A stretch of DNA of 60,000 bases from assembly GCF_029227915.1 (NCBI RefSeq), contig NC_079884.1, positions 64,001 to 124,000 of the forward strand, written 5' to 3'. The notes beneath the pieces were generated by a model. That model was not told the origin of the DNA, made no database searches, and worked only from the letters and a program-made list of their open reading frames with translations. The translations under genes and the position numbers were made by a program. The DNA is from Hydractinia symbiolongicarpus (Eukaryota; Cnidaria; Hydrozoa; Anthoathecata; Hydractiniidae). This document shows positions 33,501 through 58,820 of this stretch, piece by piece. How positions within the stretch are numbered: the stretch's first letter is position 1; every line of letters begins with the position of its first letter.

Positions 33501-34936
33501 TTATATTTCAGGTCAAATCAGCTATAACACTTGAAATTGTTTCGTCTTATTTAGCTTGTTGATATTCTTCTTGTCAACAAAAATGATATGCAATATAGAT
33601 AACAAACAAGGCTGTGATTTTACGCTATTTTCTCTTCACTATCTCCAAGTTGCTCCTTGCTAGTTAGCAAAATGAATTTGTTTAAAATAAGTTTAATTTT
33701 CTTCGTTTTATTTGGTGCTTGAGAAAGAGTGATTGACATAGTATTTTATAAAACAACTTTGCTAACTGCGAGGGATTAAGTATTGAACAAACCCCCCTGC
33801 TGATGGGACAAGATATAAAAAATAACCTTCAAAGATCCCAAAATATTGTCAAAAATATAACTATTATTTTTCTTTATATTAAGTAAACTTGTTTTTTCCT
33901 CGTATTTTAATAAATAACCAATTGGTATTTTAGCCTGTGTCTTCTCAAAACACGTCTAAATTTCTCATTTGTTTTCTAGCAAACAATAAACTAAGACGGG
34001 GGTACATATATAATTACTTTGCAGTCTGACAGTATATAAATAAGTCAATATTTAAAAACAAAGGAACATGATTTTTTTTTTTTTTTTTGAAGAAAAAAGA
34101 TTCATTGGTAATTGAGAGTAGCTTATACCTTTTCGACTGTTGAAATTTTGTCTGACGGAATTTTCTTTCCGTGTGACGTCATCTCTGAATTTTGTGATAA
34201 AAATCAGTGATAAAATTTATCCTTTTAAAATGGTTAAAATTTTTAATTATTTTGGAAAAAATGCTGTAGGTTAGCCAATAAAGGTTTTTCAGCGGCGGCG
34301 GGTTCAAAAAGGCGGAAAATCTGCCTTAAGGTAGACCAAACGTTTTAATGAAATAAGAATAGAAATCTTTGTGGAGAAATTCGCCAGGTTTATTATAGTC
34401 TAGAAAAATATTAAGCCTGCGCCATATTGCATTTAAGCAGTATGGCGCTGCAAATAAGAAGGCAATAAATTAGACGCAAAACCGGAACAATAAAAAGCAT
34501 GTTTCGTAAAATTTTATTTGTGTCTCAATACACAATCGGGGATTATTATACATAATGTGAAGTCTTGGCACAAGATGTAAAGTTAGTTTTAAAAAAGTCG
34601 ACATTGCAAATAGAAATAAACAAACAAACAAACAAATCAATGATCAATTGTATAAATATTTTCAGGTAAAGCTTGGTAACAAGAAAACATTGTGGGCGAG
34701 GTAAGCAGCATTTTCATCGGCTCACACATTACACATTAGGTATGTAAAAACTAAAATCATAAAAAGAAAATATACCAAGTTAAGAACATTCTCAGCTTCG
34801 CATGGCTTTAGAATTAAGAACATTATTCAAAGTCAATGATGAGCTAACCATGTTACTTTTTTTTCACCATTTTTAACTTGAAAAAAAAGTACAATTTTAT
34901 TGTTTTAATATGTTGTAAATTTATTGTTCTCACCAT

Positions 34937-34967
34937 GGTTGTTGTTGTTGTTGTTGTTGTTGTTGTC
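34937..34967. repeat. (GTT)n microsatellite
   Basis: About ten uninterrupted GTT/TTG trinucleotide units in intergenic DNA. Confidence 0.9.
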
Positions 34968-37900
34968 TGTAAAGACATTAATCAAATCAAAAATAAAGTA
35001 AACGCTACAAGCTTTTAGGCACATAACTTTTCTTTCGCTCATTCATTAGACGACAAAAAATTAATTAAATTGACAGAATGGTCAAACCTGTCATTCAAAT
35101 AATGATTATAAACAAAAACAAAAAAATCAATATAAAAAGAATGGAGGGCTGCAGTGTTTCCTCCAAGAGTCTAAAAATGTTTCCGGTGTGACGGAAATTA
35201 GTCCCAGTGTGTGGACAGCATGTGGTTGTGTGATGTGTTCGGATCTTCTTTGTCGAGATTTTGTTCATCTGTCGACATTTCATTTAAAGTATTGATTGCA
35301 TTAACGATTTATAAATTTAATTCTGAGATCTAATTTTTCTATCCCAACTTCTCCCTCTGATTTTATTCACCGTTGTACAATTTTATTGTTTAAAATAACA
35401 AGGAACTTTTAATTAAAATCTCAAAAACATTTTTGCCGACACCACCCTCGATTAAATTATATATATTTTTTGTTGTTTTTAAATAATGATATTATGAAGC
35501 CCTGTATAACCATATTTGGGTAAAAATATCTCCTTTGCAAAGTCAGTCCCGAGTGTTTGCAGAAGCTAAACAACCTGACTTTAAATTGTTGACGTTGCAG
35601 ATTTGAATTTGTAATTCAATAATCTTTTTGAGTGATGAGTTCGCACTGTTAATCCACAAGCAGTCACAGATTCCAAATCCAGCTTGCGTGAGGAAATGTT
35701 GTACTACTGAGCAATACAATATTTTGTTAGATAAAGTTGCACGAAATATTTACCCTTTCTTGTTGCTAGTAGTAACAAAAAGCAACCCTTCATTAGGTAG
35801 AATGCACGGAATCATTTTGAGTATTTTTGTTGGCTGGAAATGATTGCTGTTGTTACATTTGGGTCCGTAGTTATTTATATCGGGTAATCAAAAACGTTAC
35901 TTTTTCGTTTTCTGTTAAAAAACCAATCCTAAAAATGTGATTTTCCAACAATGAAAAATTTGTTAGACCTAAATTTCGTGTTGTTTAAATTCTATACAAA
36001 AAATTGAAGAATCCTGCAATGTCCTTAAGTTTTGAGATTTGCGAGTAAATTGGTAATCGGTGACATGTGCCGACGGAATTTAAGATTTAAAAATTATTGC
36101 AGCAGGCGAAGAAGCAAATAATGCAAGTATTATATTGCTCTAAACTAACCAATCGAGTTATACTGTACAATAAAATGTCAAATTGTTAAATGATACCGAC
36201 TGCTATCAAGGGGTTAAAGAACTCCAACGTAGGTAGAACCAAAAATTTTGTTTATTTTGCTTTTGTACCTCGATCACCGCGTGCAGTCTAACAAAGCCGC
36301 ACACCGTTATGTGTTCGAACAAATTATACCACAATATTTATCAACAAAAACACTAGAACATTTACCACAAAGTAGATTAACATTTCTGTCCATAATTTGG
36401 ATAAATTTCAAAGTATTGGCGTCATAGCAGTATCCCAAACAAATGTCACGCATGTACAATTAAGGAGTTTTCACTCGCTTTTAATACATGTATCACGCTA
36501 CGAGGTATCGATTTTGAATAACCATATTTTATTTTTTATTTCTTATTTTTGTTTCTTGATAAACACTTCAGTTTCCTCTCCTTTTGCCACCCGCATGAGT
36601 TTTGTCTACTCAATGTTTTCTTTCTTCCAAAGATTTTAAACTTAGAAAGCTTATTCGAGACAAATTCTCTTTATAATTTACGCGCGAAAGAAAAAAATTA
36701 ATAAATTTTATCGCGCCTTTATTTATACAAAATGGTGGCAACCGAAGTAAAATTATTTTCTTATTGATTTTCTTTTAGGCATAAAAGCTCATTCTGTTTC
36801 TGTCGTGAAAAAAATATGAGATAAGAGTAATTGTTGTTGGAAAGAAAGCAGAATTTGTGATGAAGTTTTCTAAAAATGTTCTGAATTGTAAATAAAGTTA
36901 CTTATGTATCCTCGCCCCAAGGCGTCTCCTGGTCCTTCAGCCATTATTATGGAGCGGCCAATATTTTCACTGCTGTTAAATCAATCGAAGAAGAGACGAG
37001 GTAACAAATTTCTCTTTTCGTTGTTTTTCATTCACAGGGAAAGACCAGCGAAATCCATATTATTGAAACAACATCTTACCATCTTCATTCTTATTAATTT
37101 TTTTTGTTATGAAATTAAGAATACTGATATTTTAAAAAATTGCTGGAAATGTTGCAGTCTTTGGGACTATACATCAAACTTTTTGTTATGAAAACGAGTA
37201 TTACATCCTGAAAAGAATGTAAGACACAATAAGTTATTTTTATTATATTTTATTCTACAGCCAAATAAGAAACTCGCAAAAAAGAAAAATAGTTTTTAAA
37301 AATAATGAAGTTCTTCCCTGACTATAGTTTCCGCCGCTAGCGTGACAAAAAAGCTCCGCTTTTTTAGTATTTTGCTAAGTAATTTAACCCAACTCGTTTT
37401 TGCATAAATTTAACAACTGGATGAGCGAGAATATTAGCAGTTATGAAAAACCAAAAAAATGTGCACGTGCTAGAGACGTACGCGACAAAGTTTATGTTAA
37501 TTCATAAGAAAGATACGTGATGAAAATGTTTTTGATTCTCCGACTTCGGATACATAAAAGGCTACTTTATTATTTTATGAAAGGATTGTTCATATGACAA
37601 GACTCGCTAACTTAATAGTCTGGTATAAAATAATGCTGTGATGTATGGAATAAATAAGACGAATTATTTTACAAAAAAGGTACTGAATTATTGAATCAAA
37701 TTAAATGACAAATTTTCTGTTTTTAGGCACGCTTTTGTGTGCATTATTTGTTTTGTAACTTATTTTAACAAATTAAATTTAAAGTTTGCGCTGTCCTTTT
37801 GCAATGGACGTGACCCAAACAGTAAAAGAAAAAAAAAACAAATAAGCAACACTTTTATACAGAAGAACGAATATCTTTATAATTTGTTTAGAAACGTTGT

Positions 37901-40900
37901 TTAGTTATTAAGAAGCGCCTTTAATGGCCAGGGCTGTGACAGGCTCCAGTGGGGCGTGGAAGGGGCGGGGGGACTATCCCCTTTTTTGGCGTCCAAGCTA
38001 TGTATTAGTTAAGCACTTATTAAACTCAGCAACACCAATTAGTGGCTGTTAAGAAACACTCAAGGTTGGACTAAAGAAATGGGTTTCCTATAAAAATTAT
38101 TGTTCTCGTTTTTGATTGAAGGAAGTATATTTTTCTGCCGATTTTTTGCGAGCTAAGCTGAGAAGAGTTAGAAAATAAAAAAAAATTGGAGAAAACATAT
38201 CTGACAAAAGTTAAAAAGATTTTTGTCTTCTTTACAGTATGTCGAGAAAACGGTTTTTGCTATGCTTTTTACGATTTTTTTCTGCGATAAAAGCGATTTT
38301 CAAATATTGCATTCAATAAACGTATACTCTCATTAAACCACACATTCTCGTTATAGGAATCCTTAAGATAAACACTCTCCTGTGAAATGTAGCTAATAGT
38401 AGCCAAGAAGCGCTGCGATGGAAATTACATTTTTGTAAACAAAAAGCAACGTTTTCTAACATACCAAAGGTAATACGTCTAGTATTTCACTATAAAACAT
38501 TCATCGAAAATTTAGGGGTCGCTTACACTTATCCGAAGTGAAACTTACGACGGTGTTGGTAGCTAAGATATAAAGTTCTTACGTTACAGGTATCGAAAAC
38601 AAGCAGAAATAAATTGTGAGCCGAAGTGAGTTACACTTCCGGAAACGTAACTCACCCTAAATCTTCGAGGGACATTTTATCATGAAATACTAAAATTATT
38701 GTATTCAGTATGTGTTGAACCGTTGCATTATGGTCACGAACTGGTTGTATGACAAAGTAACAACAGCAACATCTCTTGGAAAAACTCAAATTGCATTATC
38801 CCTAAGGAGGTTTTTTTCCTTGGCTTGTCGTCTAAAAAATCCGCCAACCGTGCGAATGTGACGTCACTTGATACAAAAACAAAATAAATTGAGTATTTTT
38901 CTTAAAAAACCCTCACGCTGCCAACCCAACATCTTCATTGTGTTAGTTGAAACTATTGCATGACCATTGACCATTTTAGCGTCAACATTCTTAAGCAATG
39001 TCATCACACAGTTAGCTATTTTTAACAACATTGCATCATGTTGTCTTTTGACATATTTTACATGGTCGAGAGCTTATCCGGGATACACAGAAGATCGTGT
39101 CCTTAAATTAATCGCATTTTCTCTTATGACATACTTAAAGTTTATTTTAAAGGCCACCTCCTTTAACCTACAGTGTAGCAGCTATCTGGACAGTGCCCTG
39201 AAAACGAAGTTGGGTAAAAATGAGTTTCCACTTTGCACTTGTTTTCAACAAAAATAAAAAGGAATAAAAATGGATAAAAATATACCTACAACTAAACCTT
39301 TAACTCTTCGTATAACACATCATGGTTAAAAAAAATTAACGCATGCGCAGAAACTGCATAATTTCCAAACTTTAATCACAAAAAATATGCACTTCTTCCA
39401 TGTAATGAGGAGTCATAGTTACAGCGTCTTTAAAAAAGATGTCCTGATTCAAAGCATAAGTTATCACCATAACTTCTGTCTGTGGGAATTATAACGAACA
39501 AACTGTCTAAAGGTTGAATAGACGTCTGTTTATGCGTTTCATAATATTGTTAGTACAGAGAGAGTAGCAGTGAAGTGCAGATAATTCTACCTGCGTTCAC
39601 CGTTACGAAAGTTTTTTCATTCACGTCATTAACGCGTTGAAAACTGTTCATTGTGAATTGAAACATATATAAAAGGGTGAGAAAGATATTTTAAGGTTTT
39701 TTTGGAAAAAGGTCGTGAAGAGAACAAACGTCTTCGTGTTTTGTGGATTTATGTATATATAGTCATACATAGAGGGAACTTTGAATGATAATTTAATAAA
39801 TAGAGCTTCAGTTGGGAAAGTTGAATGTATTAATGGGTGATTGACAAGTTAAAAGAAAATGAAAAGATGAATGACGAAGAAGATTTTGAGTGAAAAAAGA
39901 AACTTCGTTTAAATTTCGTTTAAATTCTAAAGAATGGACCAATGGAAAACACGCAATTTTTAAGAAAGTGTGATTGAATTCTGTTTGTTGTGAGGCATAC
40001 AAATTTAGCGTGAGCGGATTTTATCTGTTTGCAGAAGATCTATTCTCCCATCTAGATGAAAATGTCAATCTTTTCGAGCACTGCAAAGCTGCGAAGACGC
40101 CATGCTGTTTACACAGTATTGTACTGCGAATTACATGTCTCAGAGATTTAAGCATAAGATACATAAAAATTATTATCAAAGACAAGTGTTTTAATCTAAA
40201 TATTGACACAGTCATTTAACCTGTCATCTTTTATGACTGACGAATGTATATATGCCAAGACTAAATGTTGACTTATAGTCGGCAATGCTACTTGAAACTT
40301 TGGAAAGAGGATCAGAAATCTGTACCGTTTCTTCATGCAAGAGGAGGAGACTTTATCCCTAGAAACAATACCTTCATAAACCCGCTCCATTTTTAAGGCA
40401 TGAAGGAAAAAGGTAAACATCCGCGGTGTTTAACTTTTAAAACATTACCTCTTAACATGGCCTCTTTAAAACATCGTCTCTTTTAAAGCGCCTTTTAATT
40501 ACGTTACGTTAATGACTGCAGCGTTCAACGTTCAAACGTTGACGCTTGATATGCATAATTTCAAGTACTTTAAAGATGGCAGTGTTTTACGAATTTACAA
40601 TGGTTGTTTAAAACATTCCCCGTCTGCAAACTTTCAGAAGCTGACTAACTTCTAAAGCTACCAAAATCCAGTCATCGTGGCTAGAATAAAAATTCTAATG
40701 CGCATGCCCAGATACAAAATACTGGGAGATGTGGTAAAGAAAGCCTTTTTAGTTTCTCTTGTTTTTTCAGAAGAAAACAAACAATAGATTGATTGTATAT
40801 AGTGTCTTACTTTCTTATTTCATGATAACGTTTGTTTGGGAAGGCCAACAATAACACTGGTACATCAGTGTTGCACTGTCCATCGAAATTGACATTGCTT

Positions 40901-40989
40901 TTTCACTTTGTTGTCATTTGGTTTTCCCGCGAAATATCAGTATTGCAAACGATTGCTTCCCATCATCCTAATTGAATACCAAGATTATT

Positions 40990-41317
40990 GCGTTATACAT
41001 GCCTATATTGTGAAGCTTGATAAACGCCCTGCGTTATACATGCCTGTATTGTGAAGCTTGATAAACGCCCTGCGTTATACATGCCTATATTGTGAAGCTT
41101 GATAAACGCCCTGCGTTATACATGCCTATATTGTGAAGCTTGATAAACGCCCTGCGTTATACATGCCTGTATTGTGAAGCTTGATAAACGCCCTGCGTTA
41201 TACATGCCTATATTGTGAAGCTTGATAAACGCCCTGCGTTATACATGCCTATATTATGAAGCTTGATAAACGCCCTGCGTTATACATGCCTATATTGTGA
41301 AGCTTGATAAACGCCCT
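40990..41317. repeat. Eight tandem copies of a 41-bp unit
   Basis: Units start at 40990, 41031, 41072, 41113, 41154, 41195, 41236 and 41277, each GCGTTATACATGCCTATATT then GTGAAGCTTGATAAACGCCCT, differing by only one or two A/G changes. The near-identity implies recent expansion. The array ends in a perfect 10-bp-arm palindrome at 41307-41327 (ATAAACGCCC, T, GGGCGTTTAT). Confidence 0.95.
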
Positions 41318-44300
41318 GGGCGTTTATTATATTATTTAAACTTCTTTTTTGTCTGTTCAACGATGGAAGAATTTAAAATTATATTTTATGCAAAAGTAAC
41401 TATTTGTATTAAATACATTTTATTTAATACACTATATTTTATTCAGAACAGTAAGAGAAACTCATGGTATTCTCCATTTTTTATGAATCAAGAAGAAAAA
41501 GCAAGGCGTTATCCACGAGGAGCTTATTTAAGCGAATTTTTTATTTTCACACGCGTTATTTACTCGTTAATTTTTAAGATTTTCAAAAAATTAAAAATTT
41601 CTTCGTCAAAATGTTTTGTCTGAACGTATCTTGAAATAAGCTTACTAGGAATTTATTTCTACCACCCACAACCCAAAGCGCAAAAAAGTATGCGAAAATA
41701 AAAAATAATTAGGGCGTTTTTGGGAATAGGGCGGTAAAAATTATTGCAAATCAAAAATGTTGAATTTTTTGGGAGGAGAGGAGATTAATGGGGTATAAGC
41801 GTAAGAAACCGATCCATCAATTTACATAGTTGTTATGAAAGAAAGAAAAATTATGTTTATTTTTTTAATTTTTTTTTTTTTTTTTTTTTTTTTGCGACTT
41901 TTTACCCCAATCCGGACCAATACGTCTCGGTACCTAGAGGTTTTTCACAAGCAGCATCTTGTCAGTTTTTAAATTTATTTAATAGTTCGAGTTATTAGTT
42001 ATTCATAGGACCTATTATCTCATGTTGCTTATAAATATGTGTATTCGACAAAGTGAAACTTTTTAGACTGTTCAAAGCTACAGTTTTTATTTCTACGAGA
42101 ATTCGTTACGAGTTAGTAAATCACATGACATAGCATCCAGTAGTGATTATTCGTGAGTTCCTTATGTTTGGAATCCTAATTTTATTCCCCTATTCGTGGG
42201 TTGATGGGAGATATTTCAAAGATTAGTAGTTATAAACGCCCCTTAGTATGAATCATACGCAAATTTTTGCTGTCGTCGATATGACCCCTTTTTAAAAGTT
42301 TGAGGTTTTCACTAGTCATGATGCGGCTTCCTCCGCAAAGGACGCATGTTAAAACACATGTTATTACTTGGCCTGCATGTTGAAGCAGCGCTATTACGGT
42401 TGCAATTTTGTAGTCAATTGATGCTATATGTGGAAGAATATCCACATGTGAAGATGCGTGCTCCTTATAAAAGAAAGACATCCACAATGGTTTTGAAACA
42501 AGTTGCAGTAGCAGTCTAGGCTCGTAGCAACCAATTATTATTAACGATTACAGCAATAAGATTTTATGATACATAATTTGCATTATTTCTAACCCTAGGG
42601 GCTAACCATGGTACTTTTTAAAGATACACTAAGACTTGTCACCCCAGCCTCCACAGAAACGATCTTGCTTCCTACGGGTTACAGTAGTTTAACATAAAAA
42701 TAATTTTTATTTATTTTGAATTTGTTTTTATTCCAAGTCTATGTTATTAAGGATTTAGAATAAGTTACTTTATGGTACCATCTTTTATTCCAGTTGTCTG
42801 ACTTAGCATCTTCTACGTCACAAAGCACTCCTGCAGTTTTGCGGAAGAACACATTTCATAACACACGCGTAAAATATATCCGTTGACAAAATTTTGTGAT
42901 TATCCCATAAGAGGTGCTAATCCAAAAGTGACTCTAATGGATGGTTTATTCATTTTTGTTTAAGCTGTTTGATATTTGATTCAAATTTCCTCAATGATTT
43001 AAAACGAGGCTAGTTAATGACGAGCTGGGCTTGAAAATTAAGAAGGACCAAGTAAATATGTCATCTTGTTGACAGGACTATTATCCTCTGGTCAATATTT
43101 TTATTTGACTTAAAAAAGTTAAACTAACATACTATCGTGGCGAGGTTGGATGGCTTGTTCGTTTTAGATTAAGGTAGCGACACAAACCAATGCATTTTCT
43201 TGCAACATTGTTAGGAATAGAAAATTCCTATTAAGGTGATATAGTTTTGGATAATTTTCTTTAGCATGCACAGGACTTATTTTTGTTGGAAAGATTCTGT
43301 TTTTATTTTTTTCAGTTTTATTTTTAAACAAACCTATAGATTTTAATTCTAAAAAGAGGGTCGAAAATGCGTGAAATCTCAATACTGTTTTTCTATTTTT
43401 TCCATCCTCTGGTTTTGTTAGGGGTAAGTGAAGCAAGAGTTGTTTATGCCTCATTTATTCCAAACATTTTAAACTGACAAATTTCTAATGAGCAGGAGGT
43501 TAAGCAAAGCAAGAGTTGTTTGCCTTATTTATTTTAAAATTTGGAATGAGTACTGTATCCTGGTCGAACACCCTCTTCTGTACATCTTCCATATACTCTT
43601 CTTCGTATAAAACATCCTAAAAGTAGCTACCTATTACGTATGTTTTGAATCGTTACGTCACTGCTGGTTTGTGAAGTAACTTTCAGTTATAACAGTGTAA
43701 CGGTTTGACATTTTTCTTTGAAGTGTCAGTCAAAAAACATTTGTGGTTTCTTTCTTCAAGTGTGTTCACTGAACTGAACACAAGTACTTGTTTGATGTTT
43801 TGACCGCACCTAACGCTTGCTAGGTACACGTACACCATATTTACATTATCGAGACGAATGGTATCTACAAAAAGTTAACAAACTAAAAAATAAAAAAATG
43901 TGAAAAGACTGTTTACTTGAAGGAGAGGTGTCAAACAAAATACTGATGACGATTTCCCATTCGCATGACACTTGCCATGGTGCTTACTCTCTTTTCCCTA
44001 TGTTTTATATAACATCACGACTTTCAGAACAAAGTGTCCATCTTAGACAAAAAGAATTTTTTTCAAGTCTAAATAATAGAAAAAGCTTTAAAAAGACCTG
44101 GTAACTAGTTCGCTCCTATCAATCATAGGAACACACACGGCACCAACTGGATCACACAAAACAAACATTTGAGCCGGATTAAGAATGTTTGGCCTAAATT
44201 ATGATCTTAACATACTCTGGGAAATCTTTTTGGATCCTCCTCTGGCTACAAAAAGGTATCATCCGGCTTTTGTTAATGACATAATCCCAGATGACCTTTT

Positions 44301-46014
44301 GTTAAGTTGAAACTTGCACAAAATTAAAAAAAATCTGCTGGAACTTTTTTACTCAAGTTTCTCCTTTGTTTGCTATTTGTTTGTTTATTTTTGGTTTTTA
44401 GTTTGTTTTTCCCAATATTTCGATTTAAATTAATAATTTTACTAAAGCTTCATGGAATGCTGACATCAAAAGGAAGTAGTGAGAAACTTGAAAGTTCACA
44501 AAAAATAGAGTTGTTTCGAATTGAATTGCTCATGTCAGACTGCCATTTTAAGCTTATCTGCCTCTTATCCATGTTTTCCTTTATATAGCGCTACTCTAGA
44601 ACAACCTGTTATGCAGGTTACTAACGGACGAATAACAGTTGTTTTCATAGTCAGGATAACGTTAAAAAGCAAGTTTATTTAAAAAAAAATCCATGAAAAT
44701 AATTTATTCGATTAAGACGTTGGTCAAATTGGGTTTTCTTGACCTTAATTTTTCGGGAAATAAAAAAAAAACGAATTAAACAAAAACTTGCCAATAATTT
44801 GCCAATAATAAGCACTCACAAATCTCACAAATCATCTAAAGTAATGTTAAGAAAACCGCTTCATTTGTCCGGTTTCATTTGTTTGAGAAACAGGACTAAA
44901 ATACCCTGGGGACAAAAATTTCCATCGAAAAAAAATTTTCCACAGTGGACCAGTTCTAATTAAGCTTGCGTGTATCTTGTCGATCAACAAAAGCTTTTAT
45001 CTTTTCGAGTTGTATGCAATGCTCTTGAGAGCCATTCAAATATGTCTACAAAGCGTCCCGTAATTTCTTTTGAAATGTGAAGCTTGGTAGGAAACGTGCC
45101 ATGTGCCATAAAAATTTTAAATTTAAAACAAACCACTTGTCTTACAGATAACATTTGTCTCGATTAGTTAAATATTATATTTATAATAATCAGGTCAGAA
45201 CGTTCTTAAAATTATTTGGTTGGATTACGATCAACTTCGCTTTAAGCGTTTGACCACAAGCCAAATAACAATAAACAAGGAAGGGGGTTGGGGGAATCAT
45301 AAGCTTGATGCGGACAAATTTGAAATGAAACAGTTAAATGAACTAAATTGTAATCTTTTTGGTTAAAAAATGATATTATACAGTTTCATAAAAAATAAAT
45401 AACCTGAATGTTCCATATCATACGCACACTGTAAAGACGACAACAAAAATTTCGACAAAAATACCGACGTCGACGACAACGGGACATCCAAATATTACAT
45501 AATTCTGAACTCGCTGAATTTCTACCACCTATGCAAAGAGGACAAAGTACTGTTGTATTAAATCTTGCAGGATTAAATTTTCCTTAGCCCTGGCGGTCTC
45601 CTGATAAACGCCCATTTGCAAAACAATCAGCCGCAAAGTGCTTATCTGATATCAAATTCGTAGAATTAGATCCCGCAAAGATACTTTAGGGAATCCTATT
45701 TGTAAAAATAAAGTCCTAAAAACATCAAATATTTTCCTATTGAATCACAAAAATAAATTTCGCAAAAAAAATCCAGCATTAATAATCCTCTCAAGGTAGC
45801 AACGCCTAGTAACGCCAACTAGCTTTTTTTGTAAGTCTTGTCAAGCAAAAGTTTTTGTGGAACATTTGTTATGCAACATCTCTTGTGTTGCACAACATGT
45901 TTTCATTGAAGTTATAACAGTTATTATGGTACAACTGTTGCTCAACAATTTTACGTTAAAAAAAACCCGACCTTTACCCACCACTTTTTTAATGCTACGC
46001 AATTTTTATGACAC

Positions 46015-46215
46015 CCAAAACAATAAAAACAGCAACAACGAAAATAACGATAACAACAACGACGATGAAAAAAAATGACGAAAACAACGACGACGACAAT
46101 AACAACGACGACGACAATAACAACGACGGCGACGAAATCAACAAGTGCGACAAAAACAACATCAATAAAAAACGACGACGCCAATAACGAAGACAAAAAA
46201 CAACAACGAAAACTG
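46015..46215. repeat. AAC/GAC trinucleotide-rich low-complexity tract
   Basis: An imperfect purine-rich array of AAC, GAC and GACGACAAT words with almost no T on the plus strand. It produces spurious long frames on both strands (V/F/I-rich on the minus strand). No gene inferred. Confidence 0.7.
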
Positions 46216-46318
46216 CTACGACGACGATTAAAAGCGACATAAACTACACGGTGATATTGAACCAATCGGTAATAGTAAAATATCAACGGCGTTGAAACAA
46301 CCTCTTTCACTGCGCTTC

Positions 46319-57599
<11,281 letters not shown>

Positions 57600-58213
57600 C
57601 TGAAATTTCAGTAATCATTGATGATTAGTTTAATAAAATATATATACCAATATTTAAATTTCATATGAGAGATTTTGTAAAGGTTTTATATGAAAAAAAC
57701 ATGGTGTCCTTATTTTTACACCATATGGAGCTACACAAAGTTCAGCATATGCTACTTGCAGTCCTTAAATAATGTTTGATATAATTGAGCACAACATAAC
57801 ACAGGAAAAGGATAAATGACTGAGGAAATAACAGGAGTGTGGTGCTTTATGTGCTGGCAGTGTACATATGACAGAGGTGGGGCACTATTAGGTTTATAAT
57901 AAGCTAGATAGAGCTTATAAAGAGTAGCTTCTTTTAACGTGTGATAGACATACGTATACAGGTATTATAATATAGATGAAGAAGGCTACTAGGAGAAAAG
58001 CTTAGGGTGTAGTCCACTACAATCGCCCTTATCTCTTCTTAATAAAAACACTTTTCTTCTTAATAAAAACACTTCTCCTCTTTCCTCCGTAATCTTCTCT
58101 TCCATTAGAAGCACTTCTCTACCATGAACTCAAAACATTCCCAGACCCAATTCTGATCAAGAATTTTGATTGAGCTGGATTTTGATAACTCAAGTTTTTA
58201 AATAAGTGAAACC

Positions 58214-58289
58214 CTCGTCCCAAGGTGTTCTTGCCTTTTCGAAATTAATACATGACGGCGAAAATCCCTGGGGACAAGGAATGACATAC
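58214..58289. repeat. Imperfect palindrome, CTTGTCCCCAGGG family
   Basis: CTCGTCCCAAGGTGTTCTTG at the left pairs imperfectly with AATCCCTGGGGACAAGG at the right, around an ACATGACGGCG centre. It is a diverged relative of the element at 32839-32939. Confidence 0.55.
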
Positions 58290-58659
58290 AAGATCCCAGC
58301 CATGAAAAAGATCAAGTAATCAATAACTCTCCAAAAATTTTTGCGTAGTGAACCACTACAAATACTTTAGATAAAAATTATTGTGGTGTTCCGTTTGAGG
58401 CATTTCTTTATTTTCATACACACTTCTTTATATATAACACTAAACTCTAACCCGGCTGGTCAGTGTTCTTATTTTTTATTGTTCTAAACAAAAGAACTGT
58501 TGTTTTCAACCTAAAATCCTAGCCTGATATTGTTATAAAGCACATTTATTAAAATAAGAAAAAGCATGTGATTTGCTTGGTTGACACTACCATGATTTTG
58601 AGGACTATAGGTAGCCATTTATTTTGCCATTTATTGTCTAGTGATAAATCAAATTATTT

Positions 58660-58820
58660 ACTACTGATCTGAATTGATTTGTAGTATTATTCTATTCATG
58701 CACATGCTTCGGGACCTGCTTCAATAAGCTGAAATTAATTACTACTAATCTGAATTGATTTGTGATATCATTTTATCCATGCACATGCTTCAAGACCTGC
58801 TACAATAAGCTGTTCGTAAA
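58660..58820. repeat. 81-bp tandem duplication
   Basis: Two adjacent copies of a segment running from TACTGATCTGAATTGATTTG to TGCTTCAATAAGCTG, offset by 81 bp, with several substitutions between them. Confidence 0.75.

Larger units (their letters stand above)
33501..46318. other. Gene-poor region upstream of Zic, downstream of APAF1
   Basis: No exon supported over about 12.8 kb. Contents: poly-T runs (about 34072-34090 and 41869-41893), a (TTG)n microsatellite (about 34937-34967), the 41-bp array (40990-41317), scattered ATAAACGCCC words, and an AAC/GAC trinucleotide-rich tract (about 46015-46215). The longest frames (for example 38967-39257, 41297-41623, 42230-42487) have no recognisable domain and AT-biased composition. 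Distal enhancers of Zic would be expected in such a place, but none can be identified by eye. Confidence 0.45.

Noticed and set aside
38967-39257. 96-residue plus-strand frame
   Set aside because: No homologous motif, no neighbouring exons with compatible splice sites, AT-rich intergenic context.
40990-41317. CRISPR array
   Set aside because: Units are directly adjacent without unique spacers, and the genome is eukaryotic; it is a tandem minisatellite.
45951-46310. V/F-rich membrane-like protein on the minus strand
   Set aside because: Low-complexity AAC/GAC tract read in antisense; no conserved domain and it overlaps no spliced structure.
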